This document shows positions 8,665-16,045 of a stretch of DNA of 37,431 bases, piece by piece. A program made the translations under genes and the position numbers. Each line of letters starts with the position of its first letter. Position 1 is the first letter of the stretch. Source of the DNA: Pseudomonadota bacterium (GTDB lineage: Bacteria; Pseudomonadota; Gammaproteobacteria; Burkholderiales; Burkholderiaceae_C); contig JAIUOM010000030.1 of NCBI GenBank assembly GCA_020161215.1, positions 1 through 37,431 of the forward strand, given 5' to 3'. The notes below the pieces were generated by a model, which saw only the letters and a program-made list of their open reading frames with translations, had not been told where the DNA came from and did no database searches.

Positions 8665-9135
8665 CTAGGCGCCGCTTGCCGCCGCGTCGGGACGCGAGGA
8701 CACAGGCGGGAAAAAGTGCACCCCAAACTCGCTCGCCACCTGGGCCACCTCGCCCGGGCTGGACATGTTGTGGATGCGTTGGTACAGCTCCACCAGGCGG
8801 CCAGTCGGCGCGGCCCAGAACAGGGCGGTCACGGCTTTGCCGGAGTTGTTGAAAAACGCATGCGGTATGCCGCGCGGCATGCGCACCAGATCGCCCGTCC
8901 CGGCGGAGCTGCGACGGCCGTCCAGCAGCAGGTCGATGCGGCCGTCGAGCACGAAGATGTACTCGTCCTGGTCGGCATGCACGTGCGGCGGGACAAAAGT
9001 TTCCTCGGGAAAGGTCGCGTGCCAGGCAAAGCTCTCGTCGGTGATCTGCTTGGGCACGTAGACCTGACCCAGAATGTTCCAGGACACGCCGTCCAGTCCG
9101 GCCTGCGCGCGGGTGATGTCGGGAATCTCAGGCAT
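8665..9135 (-). CDS. Cupin-domain protein
   Basis: A 156-residue single-domain cupin. Motif 1 is visible as PPHVHADQDEYIFVLDG (two His and one Glu that would bind a metal) and motif 2 as PRGIPHAFFN (the fourth ligand His). Such small cupins include dioxygenases, isomerases and sensors; nothing here picks one. Its ATG lies within the last codons of the upstream sulfatase gene (8-base overlap), so the two are almost certainly co-transcribed and translationally coupled. A role in processing the compound released by the sulfatase is a reasonable inference only. Confidence 0.85.
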   Translation of the reverse strand: MPEIPDITRAQAGLDGVSWNILGQVYVPKQITDESFAWHATFPEETFVPPHVHADQDEYIFVLDGRIDLLLDGRRSSAGTGDLVRMPRGIPHAFFNNSGKAVTALFWAAPTGRLVELYQRIHNMSSPGEVAQVASEFGVHFFPPVSSRPDAAASGA

Positions 9136-10843
9136 GCTCGTTCTCCTGCTCGGTGGATGAGGCTTGTGTCAGGCGGTCCAAGGTGTCCCGCACCAGCGGG
9201 TTGGCGGACGCGAAACGCGGTTTGAAGTGTTCGCGCGCGGTGGCGAGATCGGCTTCGTCCCAGTAGCCGATCAGAATGCCGCCCTCGGTGATGCGCTCTT
9301 GCACCTGGATCGACTCGATGGTGCCGTCCGACACGGTGACGCGGTGCCGTGGCTGACGCGCCCACTTGAACAAGGCTTCGTGCAGGCGCGCGCGTGCCGC
9401 CACGTGCTCGGGCCGGTCCGATGCGCCCAGGTCGGACAGCTCGTGCGGATCCTGCTGCAAGTCGAACAGCATGGGCCTGAAGGTCTCGAACAGCACGTAC
9501 TTGTAGCGACCGTCGAAGATCATGCGCATCCACGCGTCGCGCGGCTTCACGGCCAGTGCGATGCGCGAATCCTGGAACGAGAAGTCGTACTCGCACACCA
9601 CGTGCTGGCGCCAATCCGAAGGCGTGCTCCCAAACAGCAACGGCCGCAGCGATTGCCCATCCAGGATGTGCGGAAGCGGCGCGCCGCCATACACATCCAG
9701 GAACGTCGGCGCCAGATCGATTGCCTCCACCAGCCGATCGCAGCGCGTGCCGCGCGTGACGTCGGCCCGCGGATCGGGGTCCGCAATGATGAGCGGGGTG
9801 CGGATCACCGGCTCGTGGAACAGGTCCTTTTCGCCCATCCAGTGGTCGCCCAGGTAGTCGCCATGGTCGGCGCAGAACACCACCATGGTGTTGTCAGACA
9901 AACCTTGCGCCTGCATGAAGTCAAACAGGCGGCCCAGTTCGTCATCGATCTGTTTTACGAGCGCCATATAGCCCACCATCACCGCGTCGCGCACGCCCGG
10001 CTTGGCGAAAGTGCGTGACACGCGGTGCTCGGTCATGGCGCTGAAGACGGGGTGCGCGTCACGCAGCTCGTCCTCGCTGCGGACCACGGGCAGCGCGTCC
10101 TCGGCGCGGAACATGCTGGCGTACGGGTCGGGCGCCAGGTAGGGCCAGTGGGGCTTGATGTAGGACAGGTGCAGCAGCCAGGGCTGATCGCCCGCATCGC
10201 GCATGAAGTCCATGGCGCGGCGCGTGGTGTAGGCCGTCTCGGAGTGCTCTGCCGGCACCCGCGCGGGCAGGTTGGAATACTTCAGAAACCACCCCGAGCG
10301 GATGCTGCCATCGGTATCCAACGCGGAGTTGGCCCAGGCTTCCCAGGGGTTATCACCGCCAAACCCGTTGGCGCGCAGGTAGTCGCTGTAGGCCGGGTCG
10401 GGGTCATGCCCTGAATAGGGGTGGATGCCGTCATCGCGCTCATACGGATCGAACCCGCATTCGGCGACACGCACGCCCTCGCGCGAGCCCGGGTCCATGC
10501 CGAGCCGGGACATCCCCGAGGTATCAGCGCGCATGTGGGTCTTGCCCACCAGCACCGAGCGCACGCCCAGCGGCCGCAGGTGATCGCCGATGGTCATCTC
10601 CCCCGCGCGAATGGGCACGAAGTTCCAGCTGGCGCCGTGCTCGTTGACGTAGCGGCCGGTGTAGTAGCTCATGCGCGAAGGGCCACAGACGGGCGACTGC
10701 ACGTAGGCGCGATCAAAGATCACGCCGCGCGCAGCCAGTGCATCCAGGTTGGGCGTATGCAGCTTGGGGTGCCCGTAGCAGGACAGGTGGTCTGCGCGCA
10801 GCTGGTCGCACATGATGAAGAGAATGTTCTTGGCGCGGGCCAC
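9128..10843 (-). CDS. Type I sulfatase / alkaline-phosphatase-superfamily hydrolase
   Basis: A 571-residue hydrolase with the formylglycine signature CGPSR (Cys at 53 from the GTG start), followed by MSYYTGRYVNEHG. Metal ligands are visible at the N-terminus (FIMCDQLRADH) and in VVFCADHGDYLGDHWMGEKD. With the Cys oxidised to formylglycine it would hydrolyse a sulfate ester or a phosphonate or phosphate ester; the substrate is not evident. GTG 10843 is preferred: GGAG (10853-10856) lies 9 bases upstream and translation begins VARAKNILFIMCDQ, exactly where family members begin. An ATG at 10921 in the same frame lacks a good ribosome site and overlaps the probable LysR-binding site. No signal peptide, so probably cytoplasmic. 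It heads the sulfatase-cupin-Bug set. Confidence 0.9.
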   Translation of the reverse strand: MARAKNILFIMCDQLRADHLSCYGHPKLHTPNLDALAARGVIFDRAYVQSPVCGPSRMSYYTGRYVNEHGASWNFVPIRAGEMTIGDHLRPLGVRSVLVGKTHMRADTSGMSRLGMDPGSREGVRVAECGFDPYERDDGIHPYSGHDPDPAYSDYLRANGFGGDNPWEAWANSALDTDGSIRSGWFLKYSNLPARVPAEHSETAYTTRRAMDFMRDAGDQPWLLHLSYIKPHWPYLAPDPYASMFRAEDALPVVRSEDELRDAHPVFSAMTEHRVSRTFAKPGVRDAVMVGYMALVKQIDDELGRLFDFMQAQGLSDNTMVVFCADHGDYLGDHWMGEKDLFHEPVIRTPLIIADPDPRADVTRGTRCDRLVEAIDLAPTFLDVYGGAPLPHILDGQSLRPLLFGSTPSDWRQHVVCEYDFSFQDSRIALAVKPRDAWMRMIFDGRYKYVLFETFRPMLFDLQQDPHELSDLGASDRPEHVAARARLHEALFKWARQPRHRVTVSDGTIESIQVQERITEGGILIGYWDEADLATAREHFKPRFASANPLVRDTLDRLTQASSTEQENEHA

Positions 10844-10919
10844 GTTCGTCGTCTCCGGCTGGTTGAGTCGCGATCCTAGGTCGCCGCTCGTGACACCGGG
10901 CTCGTATTTCTGGATACTC

Positions 10920-10934
10920 ATAACCCTGAGTTAT
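10920..10934. promoter_or_regulatory. Candidate LysR-type operator in the divergent gap
   Basis: ATAAC-CCTGA-GTTAT is a perfect inverted repeat that contains a T-N11-A core (T at 10921, A at 10933), the classical LysR-type recognition pattern. It lies 20 bases upstream of the LysR start and, with the GTG start for the sulfatase, about 75 bases upstream of that gene, so it could serve both. Confidence 0.6.
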
Positions 10935-10954
10935 CACTTCTCCGGAGAACGCCC

Positions 10955-11860
10955 ATGCGACTGATGCATCTGCAACTGCTGCTCTCCATTGCGCAGACCG
11001 GCAGCCTGCGCGCGGCAGCCGACGCGCTGCACGTGTCGCAGCCGGCCCTGACCAAGGCCCTGCAGCAACTGGAGGAGGAGTTTGGGACCACTCTGGTTCA
11101 CCGCTCGCCACGCGGCGCGCGCCTGGCGCAGGCTGGCGAGCTGCTGGCCGCGCGCGCCGCGCTGGCGCTGCGCGAGCTGGACCGCGCACGTGAAGAGGTC
11201 GCCTGGCACGTGGAGCGAACCCACGCTTCGCTGGCCATTGGGGTGTCGCCCGCCGCCGCCACGATGCTGGTGCCGTCCACCATCGCCCGCTTCACCGCGC
11301 GCTGGCCGTCGGTGCACATCCGCGTGCTGGACACGCTGTATCCGCGCGCCCTCAGCAAGCTGCGCGCTGGCGAGATCGACATCGCCGTCGGGCCGCGGCC
11401 CGCCGACGACGGCAGCCACGATGTCCGTGTCGAGCCGCTATTTGCCAGCGAGTCGGTGGTGGTGGCGCGCAAGGGCCACCGCCTGCAGAACGCCCGACGC
11501 CTGGCCGCGCTGGTCAACGCGGCCTGGGTCCTGACGGGCCCCACCGGCGGACCGGGTGATCCGGCCAAGCTGGGGCTGTGGCCTTCGGACGGTGCGGCGC
11601 GCGCCACGCCGTTGGCGTTCGAGTCCTTTTCCACCCTGCTGGCGGTGGTCAGCGCGTCGGACTATCTGGCCGTGGTGCCGCACGGGTTCTTCGAGTTCTA
11701 CGGCCCGCGTCTGGGCATCGTGCGACTGCCTCTTCATGACCCCCTGCCGGTGCTGCGCGTGTGCGCCATGTGGCGTGCCGACGCGCCGTTGACGGTACCG
11801 GCACAGCGCCTGCTGGAAGCGTTGCTGGAAGAGGCGCGTCGGCTGGGGCCTAGGCCATAA
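10955..11860 (+). CDS. LysR-family transcriptional regulator
   Basis: A 301-residue regulator. The N-terminal winged helix-turn-helix is intact (LLSIAQTGSLRAAADALHVSQPALTKALQQLEEEFG, residues about 8-43), followed by the linker helix and the periplasmic-binding-like effector domain. CGGAG lies 7 bases before the ATG. It is divergent from the sulfatase-cupin-Bug genes, with a T-N11-A palindrome between them, so it most likely activates that set in response to the substrate or a breakdown product. It converges on the MaoC gene at 11911, whose operon seems to have its own control site. Confidence 0.92.
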   Translation: MRLMHLQLLLSIAQTGSLRAAADALHVSQPALTKALQQLEEEFGTTLVHRSPRGARLAQAGELLAARAALALRELDRAREEVAWHVERTHASLAIGVSPAAATMLVPSTIARFTARWPSVHIRVLDTLYPRALSKLRAGEIDIAVGPRPADDGSHDVRVEPLFASESVVVARKGHRLQNARRLAALVNAAWVLTGPTGGPGDPAKLGLWPSDGAARATPLAFESFSTLLAVVSASDYLAVVPHGFFEFYGPRLGIVRLPLHDPLPVLRVCAMWRADAPLTVPAQRLLEALLEEARRLGPRP

Positions 11861-11864
11861 GGAG

Positions 11865-11900
11865 GACCGTTGCGTGGGTTGGGTGGCCTATGCAACGGTC
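11865..11900. terminator. Hairpin between convergent genes
   Basis: GACCGTTGC (11865-11873) and GCAACGGTC (11892-11900) form an exact 9-bp stem with an 18-base loop between the LysR stop (11860) and the MaoC stop (11911). There is no T-run, so it is at best a weak or Rho-assisted bidirectional terminator. Confidence 0.45.
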
Positions 11901-11910
11901 TTGGTGAACC

Positions 11911-12399
11911 TCAAGCGGCCGAAACGTTCGCCGCCCGGCACTTGTACATATTGCTGTGCGTCATCGTTTGCACCGTTTCGCCGCGCTGGTTCTTGACGAC
12001 GCGCTCGAAGGTGACGATGCCCTGGGTGCCGCCGCGCGTGGGCTTCTTGTCGGTGGCGGTGATCAGCACGTGGATGGTGTCACCGGCCTTCACCGGCAGG
12101 TGCATGCGCCAGTTGTCCAGGCCGAGCATGGCGATGATCGTGCCATCGTTGATGCCGCTCAGGCACTGCAGGCCGCCGACGATGGCCAGGATCAGCGGCG
12201 CGTGGGCGATGGGCTCCCCATAGGGCTGGGTTTTGCAAAACTCGTGGTCGATGTGCGGAGCGTTGAAATCACCCGACAGGCAGGCGAAGTTGACGATGTC
12301 GGTCTGGGTGATGGTGCGGCGCGTGGTGACCAGCGTCTTGCCGATCTCGAAATCCTCGAAATACAGGCCGCGCGGCTGAGGGGTGTAGGTGTCGGACAT
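11911..12399 (-). CDS. MaoC-family (R)-specific enoyl-CoA hydratase
   Basis: A 162-residue hot-dog-fold protein. The hydratase motif is present as GDFNAPHID, with catalytic Asp44 and His49, so hydration of a trans-2-enoyl-CoA is likely. ATG 12399 is chosen because AGGAGG lies 8 bases upstream; the frame extends further but would add 14 residues with no match. It is the third gene of a minus-strand set (AcuI-like reductase, racemase, MaoC), 42 bases after the racemase gene. Chain-length or branch preference cannot be read from the sequence. Confidence 0.9.
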   Translation of the reverse strand: MSDTYTPQPRGLYFEDFEIGKTLVTTRRTITQTDIVNFACLSGDFNAPHIDHEFCKTQPYGEPIAHAPLILAIVGGLQCLSGINDGTIIAMLGLDNWRMHLPVKAGDTIHVLITATDKKPTRGGTQGIVTFERVVKNQRGETVQTMTHSNMYKCRAANVSAA

Positions 12400-12441
12400 G
12401 GGGAAATCCTCCTGGGCTGGCCGTGGCCGGGCCCTGATCAA

Positions 12442-13509
12442 TCAAGCTTGGCGCCCGGTCGGCGGGCCGCCGATGGCCCCGGGCGTGCGCGAAAAACGTG
12501 GCGCCGGCGCCGGGTGCAGGACACCGTCGATGGGCACCAGGCTGCGCCGCCCGACCAGGTGCGGGTGGGTCGCCAACTCGCTCAGTTGGAGCACCGGCGA
12601 GACGCAGGCCTCGGTGCCGGCGAACACCTGCTCCCAGTGCCCCCGCGTCTGGCTGGCGAAGATGGCGGCAAAGCGCGCCCGCATGGCGGGCCAGGCGGCG
12701 CGGTCGTGTTGGGGCGGCAGGGTGCTGGCATCCAGTCCCAGGCCGGCCAGCAGGGCGGCGTAAAAACGCGGCTCGATGGCGCCGACGGCCATGGCCTGGC
12801 CGTCGGCGGTGGTGTAGTTGCCGTAGAAGTGCGCGCCGCCGTCCAGGATGTTGCTTTCCCGCTGGTCCTTCCATTCGCCGGCCTGCCAGCGCCCGAGCAT
12901 GGGTGCCATCAGCAGCAGGGTGCCGTCGACCATCGCGGCGTCCACCACCTGGCCGCGGCCGCTGGCCTGGGTTTCGTGCAGCGCGGCCAGCACGCCGACC
13001 AGCAGCAGCATGGCGCCGCCGCCGTAGTCGCCCACGAAGTTGATCGGCGCCACCGGCGGGGCATTGGCCGGCCCGATGGTGTGCAAGGCGCCGGCGGTGG
13101 CGATGTAGTTGATGTCGTGGCCCACGCTCTGGGCCAGCGGGCCTTCCTGGCCCCAGCCGGTCATGCGGCCGTAGATCAGGGCCGGGTTGCGCGCCAGGCA
13201 CACGTCCGGGCCCAGGCCCAGGCGCTCCATCACGCCAGGGCGCAGGCCTTCGAGCAGCACCTGGGCACCCGCCACTTCTTCCAGCACGGTGGCGCGTCCG
13301 GCCTCGGTTTTCAGGTCGGCCGTGCACACGCGCTTGCCGCGGCCCACCAATTCAAAACGTGGGTCGCGCTGAACGCCCATGTCGGCGGCCTCGGGGCGGT
13401 CGATGCGCAGCACGTCGGCGCCCATGTCGGCCAGCATCATGCCGGCCCAGGGCACCGGGCCGATGGCCTCCATCTCGATCACGCGCACACCCGCCAGCGG
13501 GCCGCTCAA
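12442..13509 (-). CDS. Alpha-methylacyl-CoA racemase (CaiB/BaiF fold, family III)
   Basis: A 355-residue protein of the CoA-transferase family III fold. The sequence is racemase-like rather than transferase-like: GHDINYIATAG carries His131 and NFVGDYGGGAMLLLVGVLAAL-type sequence carries Asp161, 30 residues apart as for His126/Asp156 of the mycobacterial racemase MCR; NILDGGAHFYGNY and AVGAIEPRFY also match human AMACR. It would epimerise 2-methyl-branched acyl-CoAs at the alpha carbon. The start is TTG 13509, inside the TTGA that ends the upstream gene, with GGAG 7 bases before it. Translation then begins LSGPLAGVRVIEMEAIGP, the family's N-terminus. The open frame upstream of this is a shadow of the reductase gene. 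Confidence 0.88.
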   Translation of the reverse strand: MSGPLAGVRVIEMEAIGPVPWAGMMLADMGADVLRIDRPEAADMGVQRDPRFELVGRGKRVCTADLKTEAGRATVLEEVAGAQVLLEGLRPGVMERLGLGPDVCLARNPALIYGRMTGWGQEGPLAQSVGHDINYIATAGALHTIGPANAPPVAPINFVGDYGGGAMLLLVGVLAALHETQASGRGQVVDAAMVDGTLLLMAPMLGRWQAGEWKDQRESNILDGGAHFYGNYTTADGQAMAVGAIEPRFYAALLAGLGLDASTLPPQHDRAAWPAMRARFAAIFASQTRGHWEQVFAGTEACVSPVLQLSELATHPHLVGRRSLVPIDGVLHPAPAPRFSRTPGAIGGPPTGRQA

Positions 13510-14525
13510 GCCGGGGCTCCGGCAAACGTGACCAGGGTGCGGCCCGAGGTGCCGCCCTGCAGTTGGCGCTCGGCCTGCGCCATGAGCTGGTTCAGCGGGA
13601 TGTGGTGGACGTGCGGCAGCAGCCGTGCCATGTCGGGCTTCCAGTCGCTGCCCAGGCGCTGCCACAGGCGTCTGCGCTGGGGCCACGGCGCGTTGGCGAT
13701 CACGCCGAACATCTGCAGGCGCCGCATGAAGAAGGGCAGGCCGCTGCCTTCGAAGGTGTTGCCGCCAGCGTTGCCGATCACGGCAATGGCGGCGCTGTCT
13801 TTCATCGAGCGCATCAGCCACGACAGCATGGCCCCGCCCACGTTGTCCACGGCGGCCGCGAAGCGGGGTTTTTCAAGCGGGCGCTGCGGCGCATTCAGCA
13901 CCGCCGCGTCGATGACTTCGGTGGCGCCCAGGGCTTGCAGCACCGGGGCGCGGTCCAGGTTGCGGGTGATGGCCGCCACTTCGTAGCCGGCCCGAGCCAG
14001 GATGGCGATGGTCATCATGCCGACCGCGCCGCCAGCGCCCGAAACGGCCACCGGGCCGCTGTCGCGGGCGAGGCCCAGCTCCTCGAAGCGCTCCAGCGCC
14101 ATCGCGGCGGTGAAGGCCGGCACGCCCAGAATGGCGCATTCCAGGGGCGTCAGGCCGGCCGGCACCTGTTGCAGGTGCGCGGCGGGCACGCGCAGCACCT
14201 CGGCAAAGCCGCCGTCGAGGCGAATGCCGGTCTCGTGCCCGTGCACCAGCACCGGGTCGCCGGGGCGAAAGTCGGGGTGGGACGACTCGATCACCTGGCC
14301 CACCGCCTCGATGCCGGCAATACGCGGGAAGTCGGTGATGATCTTGGCCTTGCCCAGAATGGCCAGGCAGTCCTTGTAGTTGACCCCGGCATGCAAGGTG
14401 CGCACCAGCACCTCGCCGGGCGAGAGCTCGTCAGGAGACAGGCGTTCCAGGGTGGATTGCACGCGGCCGTCGATCAGGCGGCTGCGCAGGGCTTCAAGGG
14501 ATTCGGGGCGGGCAAGTGTACTCAT
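13506..14525 (-). CDS. AcuI/YhdH-like NADPH-dependent reductase (MDR superfamily)
   Basis: A 339-residue zinc-free medium-chain dehydrogenase/reductase. The N-terminal GroES-like domain includes HAGVNYKDCLAILGK; the Rossmann fold has the nucleotide motif SGAGGAVGMMTIAILARAGYEVAAITR (described from about residue 150). Closest by eye to the YhdH/AcuI group, which includes acrylyl-CoA reductases that make propionyl-CoA; other members reduce quinones or enones. ATG 14525 is preferred over 14606, since the longer form would cover the palindrome at 14566-14584. Its stop overlaps the TTG start of the racemase (TTGA). First gene of the minus-strand acyl-CoA set. Confidence 0.85.
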   Translation of the reverse strand: MSTLARPESLEALRSRLIDGRVQSTLERLSPDELSPGEVLVRTLHAGVNYKDCLAILGKAKIITDFPRIAGIEAVGQVIESSHPDFRPGDPVLVHGHETGIRLDGGFAEVLRVPAAHLQQVPAGLTPLECAILGVPAFTAAMALERFEELGLARDSGPVAVSGAGGAVGMMTIAILARAGYEVAAITRNLDRAPVLQALGATEVIDAAVLNAPQRPLEKPRFAAAVDNVGGAMLSWLMRSMKDSAAIAVIGNAGGNTFEGSGLPFFMRRLQMFGVIANAPWPQRRRLWQRLGSDWKPDMARLLPHVHHIPLNQLMAQAERQLQGGTSGRTLVTFAGAPA

Positions 14526-14565
14526 GGCCTGATCTGACCACGCGGGCCCTTGGCTTGCAACACCG

Positions 14566-14584
14566 TGTTTCGCTGATCGAAACA
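14566..14584. promoter_or_regulatory. Perfect palindrome in a divergent promoter region (candidate operator)
   Basis: TGTTTCG (14566-14572), CTGAT, CGAAACA (14578-14584) are exact 7-base arms, placed near the middle of the 142-bp gap between the divergent reductase and acyl-CoA dehydrogenase genes. The spacing and TTCG/CGAA-type arms resemble operators of TetR or IclR-type regulators. No regulator gene for it is adjacent. Confidence 0.6.
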
Positions 14585-14667
14585 ACGACTCGACGGCGCG
14601 CCGCATCGGGATGGATCATGGGGTCATCAACGCCCGACCGATTCACTTCAACCACGAGAACCCCGCC

Positions 14668-15897
14668 ATGAGCACCACCGCCCAACCCCGCCTGTTTGGC
14701 GAGCACTTCCTGCTCGCCCTGACCGCCGACGAACGCGCCACGCTGGAGCGCATGCGCGCGCTGTGCCGCGACCAGTTCGGCCCCAAGGCCGCCGAGGTGG
14801 CCCGGCAAGACACCTTCGCCTGGGACACCTTCCGCACCCTGGCGCGCGAAGGCATCGTGGCCACCGCCTTTCCGCGCGACTACGGCGGCAGCGACGCGCG
14901 CCAGGTGCTGCGCACCCGCCTGATCGAAGAGGCCGCGCGGGTCTGCAGCACCACCGCTTCGCTGATCACCGGCACCGATCTGTCCACGCGCGCCATCGTG
15001 GCCGGCGGCTCCGAGGCGCTCAAGCGCGAGATCGTGCCGCGTCTGCTGACGGGCGAGCTGCAGTCCGCCTTCGGCCTGACCGAACCGGGCGCCGGCTCGG
15101 ACGTGCGCGGGCTGCGGACCACCTTCCGCCGTGAGGGCGATGGCTATGTCATCAACGGCCGCAAGAAGTTCATCACCCGCGCCAGCACCGCCGACTGGAT
15201 GGTGATCGTCGGCCGCCGCGAGGACGACGCGGGCACCTTCATGGCCGCCCTGGTGCCGCGTGATGCGCCGGGCCTGAGCATCAGCGCCGAGGACGGCAAG
15301 CTGGGCTGGTGGGGCGTGCCGATCTCCTCGCTGGAGCTGCGCGAAGTGCGCGCGCCGATGAGTCATCGCCTGGGTGAAGAGGGCGAGGGCTTCAGCCTGG
15401 CGCAGGATGCGCTGCTGCGCGCACGCATCGGCCACGCCGCCATGGCGTTGGGCCGGGCGATGGGCGCGGTGGAAATTGCCGCCACCTACGCCACCGACCG
15501 CCAGAGCTTCGGCAAACCGCTGGCCGCGCACCAGGGCGTGCAATGGATGCTGTCGGACATGGTCACGCAGATCGAGGCCGGGCGCGCGTTGCTCAACGTG
15601 ACGGCCGAGAAATACGACCGGGGCGACGCCGATGTCGCCGTTTACGCCAGCATGGCCAAGCAGCACGCCACCGATCTGGGCATGAAGGTGGCCACAGACG
15701 CACTGCAACTCACCGGCGGGCGGGGTTACCTGCAGGATTTTCCGCTGGAGCGTTTCTTCCGCGATGCCAAGCTGAACCAGATTGGCGAGGGCGCCAGCGA
15801 GATCCACAAAACCGTGATTGGCCGCGACGTGGCGCGCCGCGCGCCGCTGGCCGAGCGCAACCCGTGCCTGCGGCCGGGTTCGCTGGTTGACTACTGA
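14668..15897 (+). CDS. Acyl-CoA dehydrogenase
   Basis: A 409-residue flavoprotein that would introduce an alpha-beta double bond into an acyl-CoA and pass electrons to ETF. The three domains are present: N-terminal helical domain, the FAD/substrate beta-domain with FGLTEPGAGSDVRGL and KKFITRAS, and the C-terminal helical domain with RQSFGKPLAAHQGVQWMLSDM and LTGGRGYLQDFPLERFFRD. The putative catalytic Glu is 374 in IGEGASEIHK, the place of the YEGT Glu in medium-chain enzymes. ATG 14668 begins MSTTAQPRL with only a weak GAGA upstream. Divergent from the reductase-racemase-MaoC set and probably controlled with it through the palindrome at 14566. Confidence 0.92.
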   Translation: MSTTAQPRLFGEHFLLALTADERATLERMRALCRDQFGPKAAEVARQDTFAWDTFRTLAREGIVATAFPRDYGGSDARQVLRTRLIEEAARVCSTTASLITGTDLSTRAIVAGGSEALKREIVPRLLTGELQSAFGLTEPGAGSDVRGLRTTFRREGDGYVINGRKKFITRASTADWMVIVGRREDDAGTFMAALVPRDAPGLSISAEDGKLGWWGVPISSLELREVRAPMSHRLGEEGEGFSLAQDALLRARIGHAAMALGRAMGAVEIAATYATDRQSFGKPLAAHQGVQWMLSDMVTQIEAGRALLNVTAEKYDRGDADVAVYASMAKQHATDLGMKVATDALQLTGGRGYLQDFPLERFFRDAKLNQIGEGASEIHKTVIGRDVARRAPLAERNPCLRPGSLVDY

Positions 15898-15949
15898 CTG
15901 GGCGGCGGGCGCGGGCGCCCGCACCAGGTGCTGGGATCGGTGTTTGGGA

Positions 15950-15972
15950 TGGCGGTTTCCACAATGAAGTGC
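15950..15972 (+). repeat. Left inverted repeat of the IS30-type element
   Basis: Begins TGGCGGTTTCCAC and ends AAGTGC; matches the reverse complement of 17004-17026 at all but four positions. Confidence 0.85.
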
Positions 15973-16045
15973 ACGAAGAAGCGGAAGGCTCAGATGAGGC
16001 GAGCGAAGATCACCTGTTTGACCTGCCAGTCGATCAAGTGCACCC

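Noticed and set aside
11870-12223. Small gene following the AAGGAGG after the LysR stop
   Set aside because: The frame runs antisense to MaoC and has no similarity; the AAGGAGG overlaps a hairpin between convergent genes and is probably coincidental.
12442-13509. CaiB/BaiF gene as formyl-CoA or other CoA-transferase
   Set aside because: His131/Asp161 and several strings match alpha-methylacyl-CoA racemases better than transferases.
11956-13986. A 676-residue open frame on the plus strand across the MaoC and racemase genes
   Set aside because: It is the antisense shadow of clearly homologous minus-strand genes in very GC-rich DNA; its protein is low-complexity Gly/Ala/His/Gln-rich and resembles nothing.
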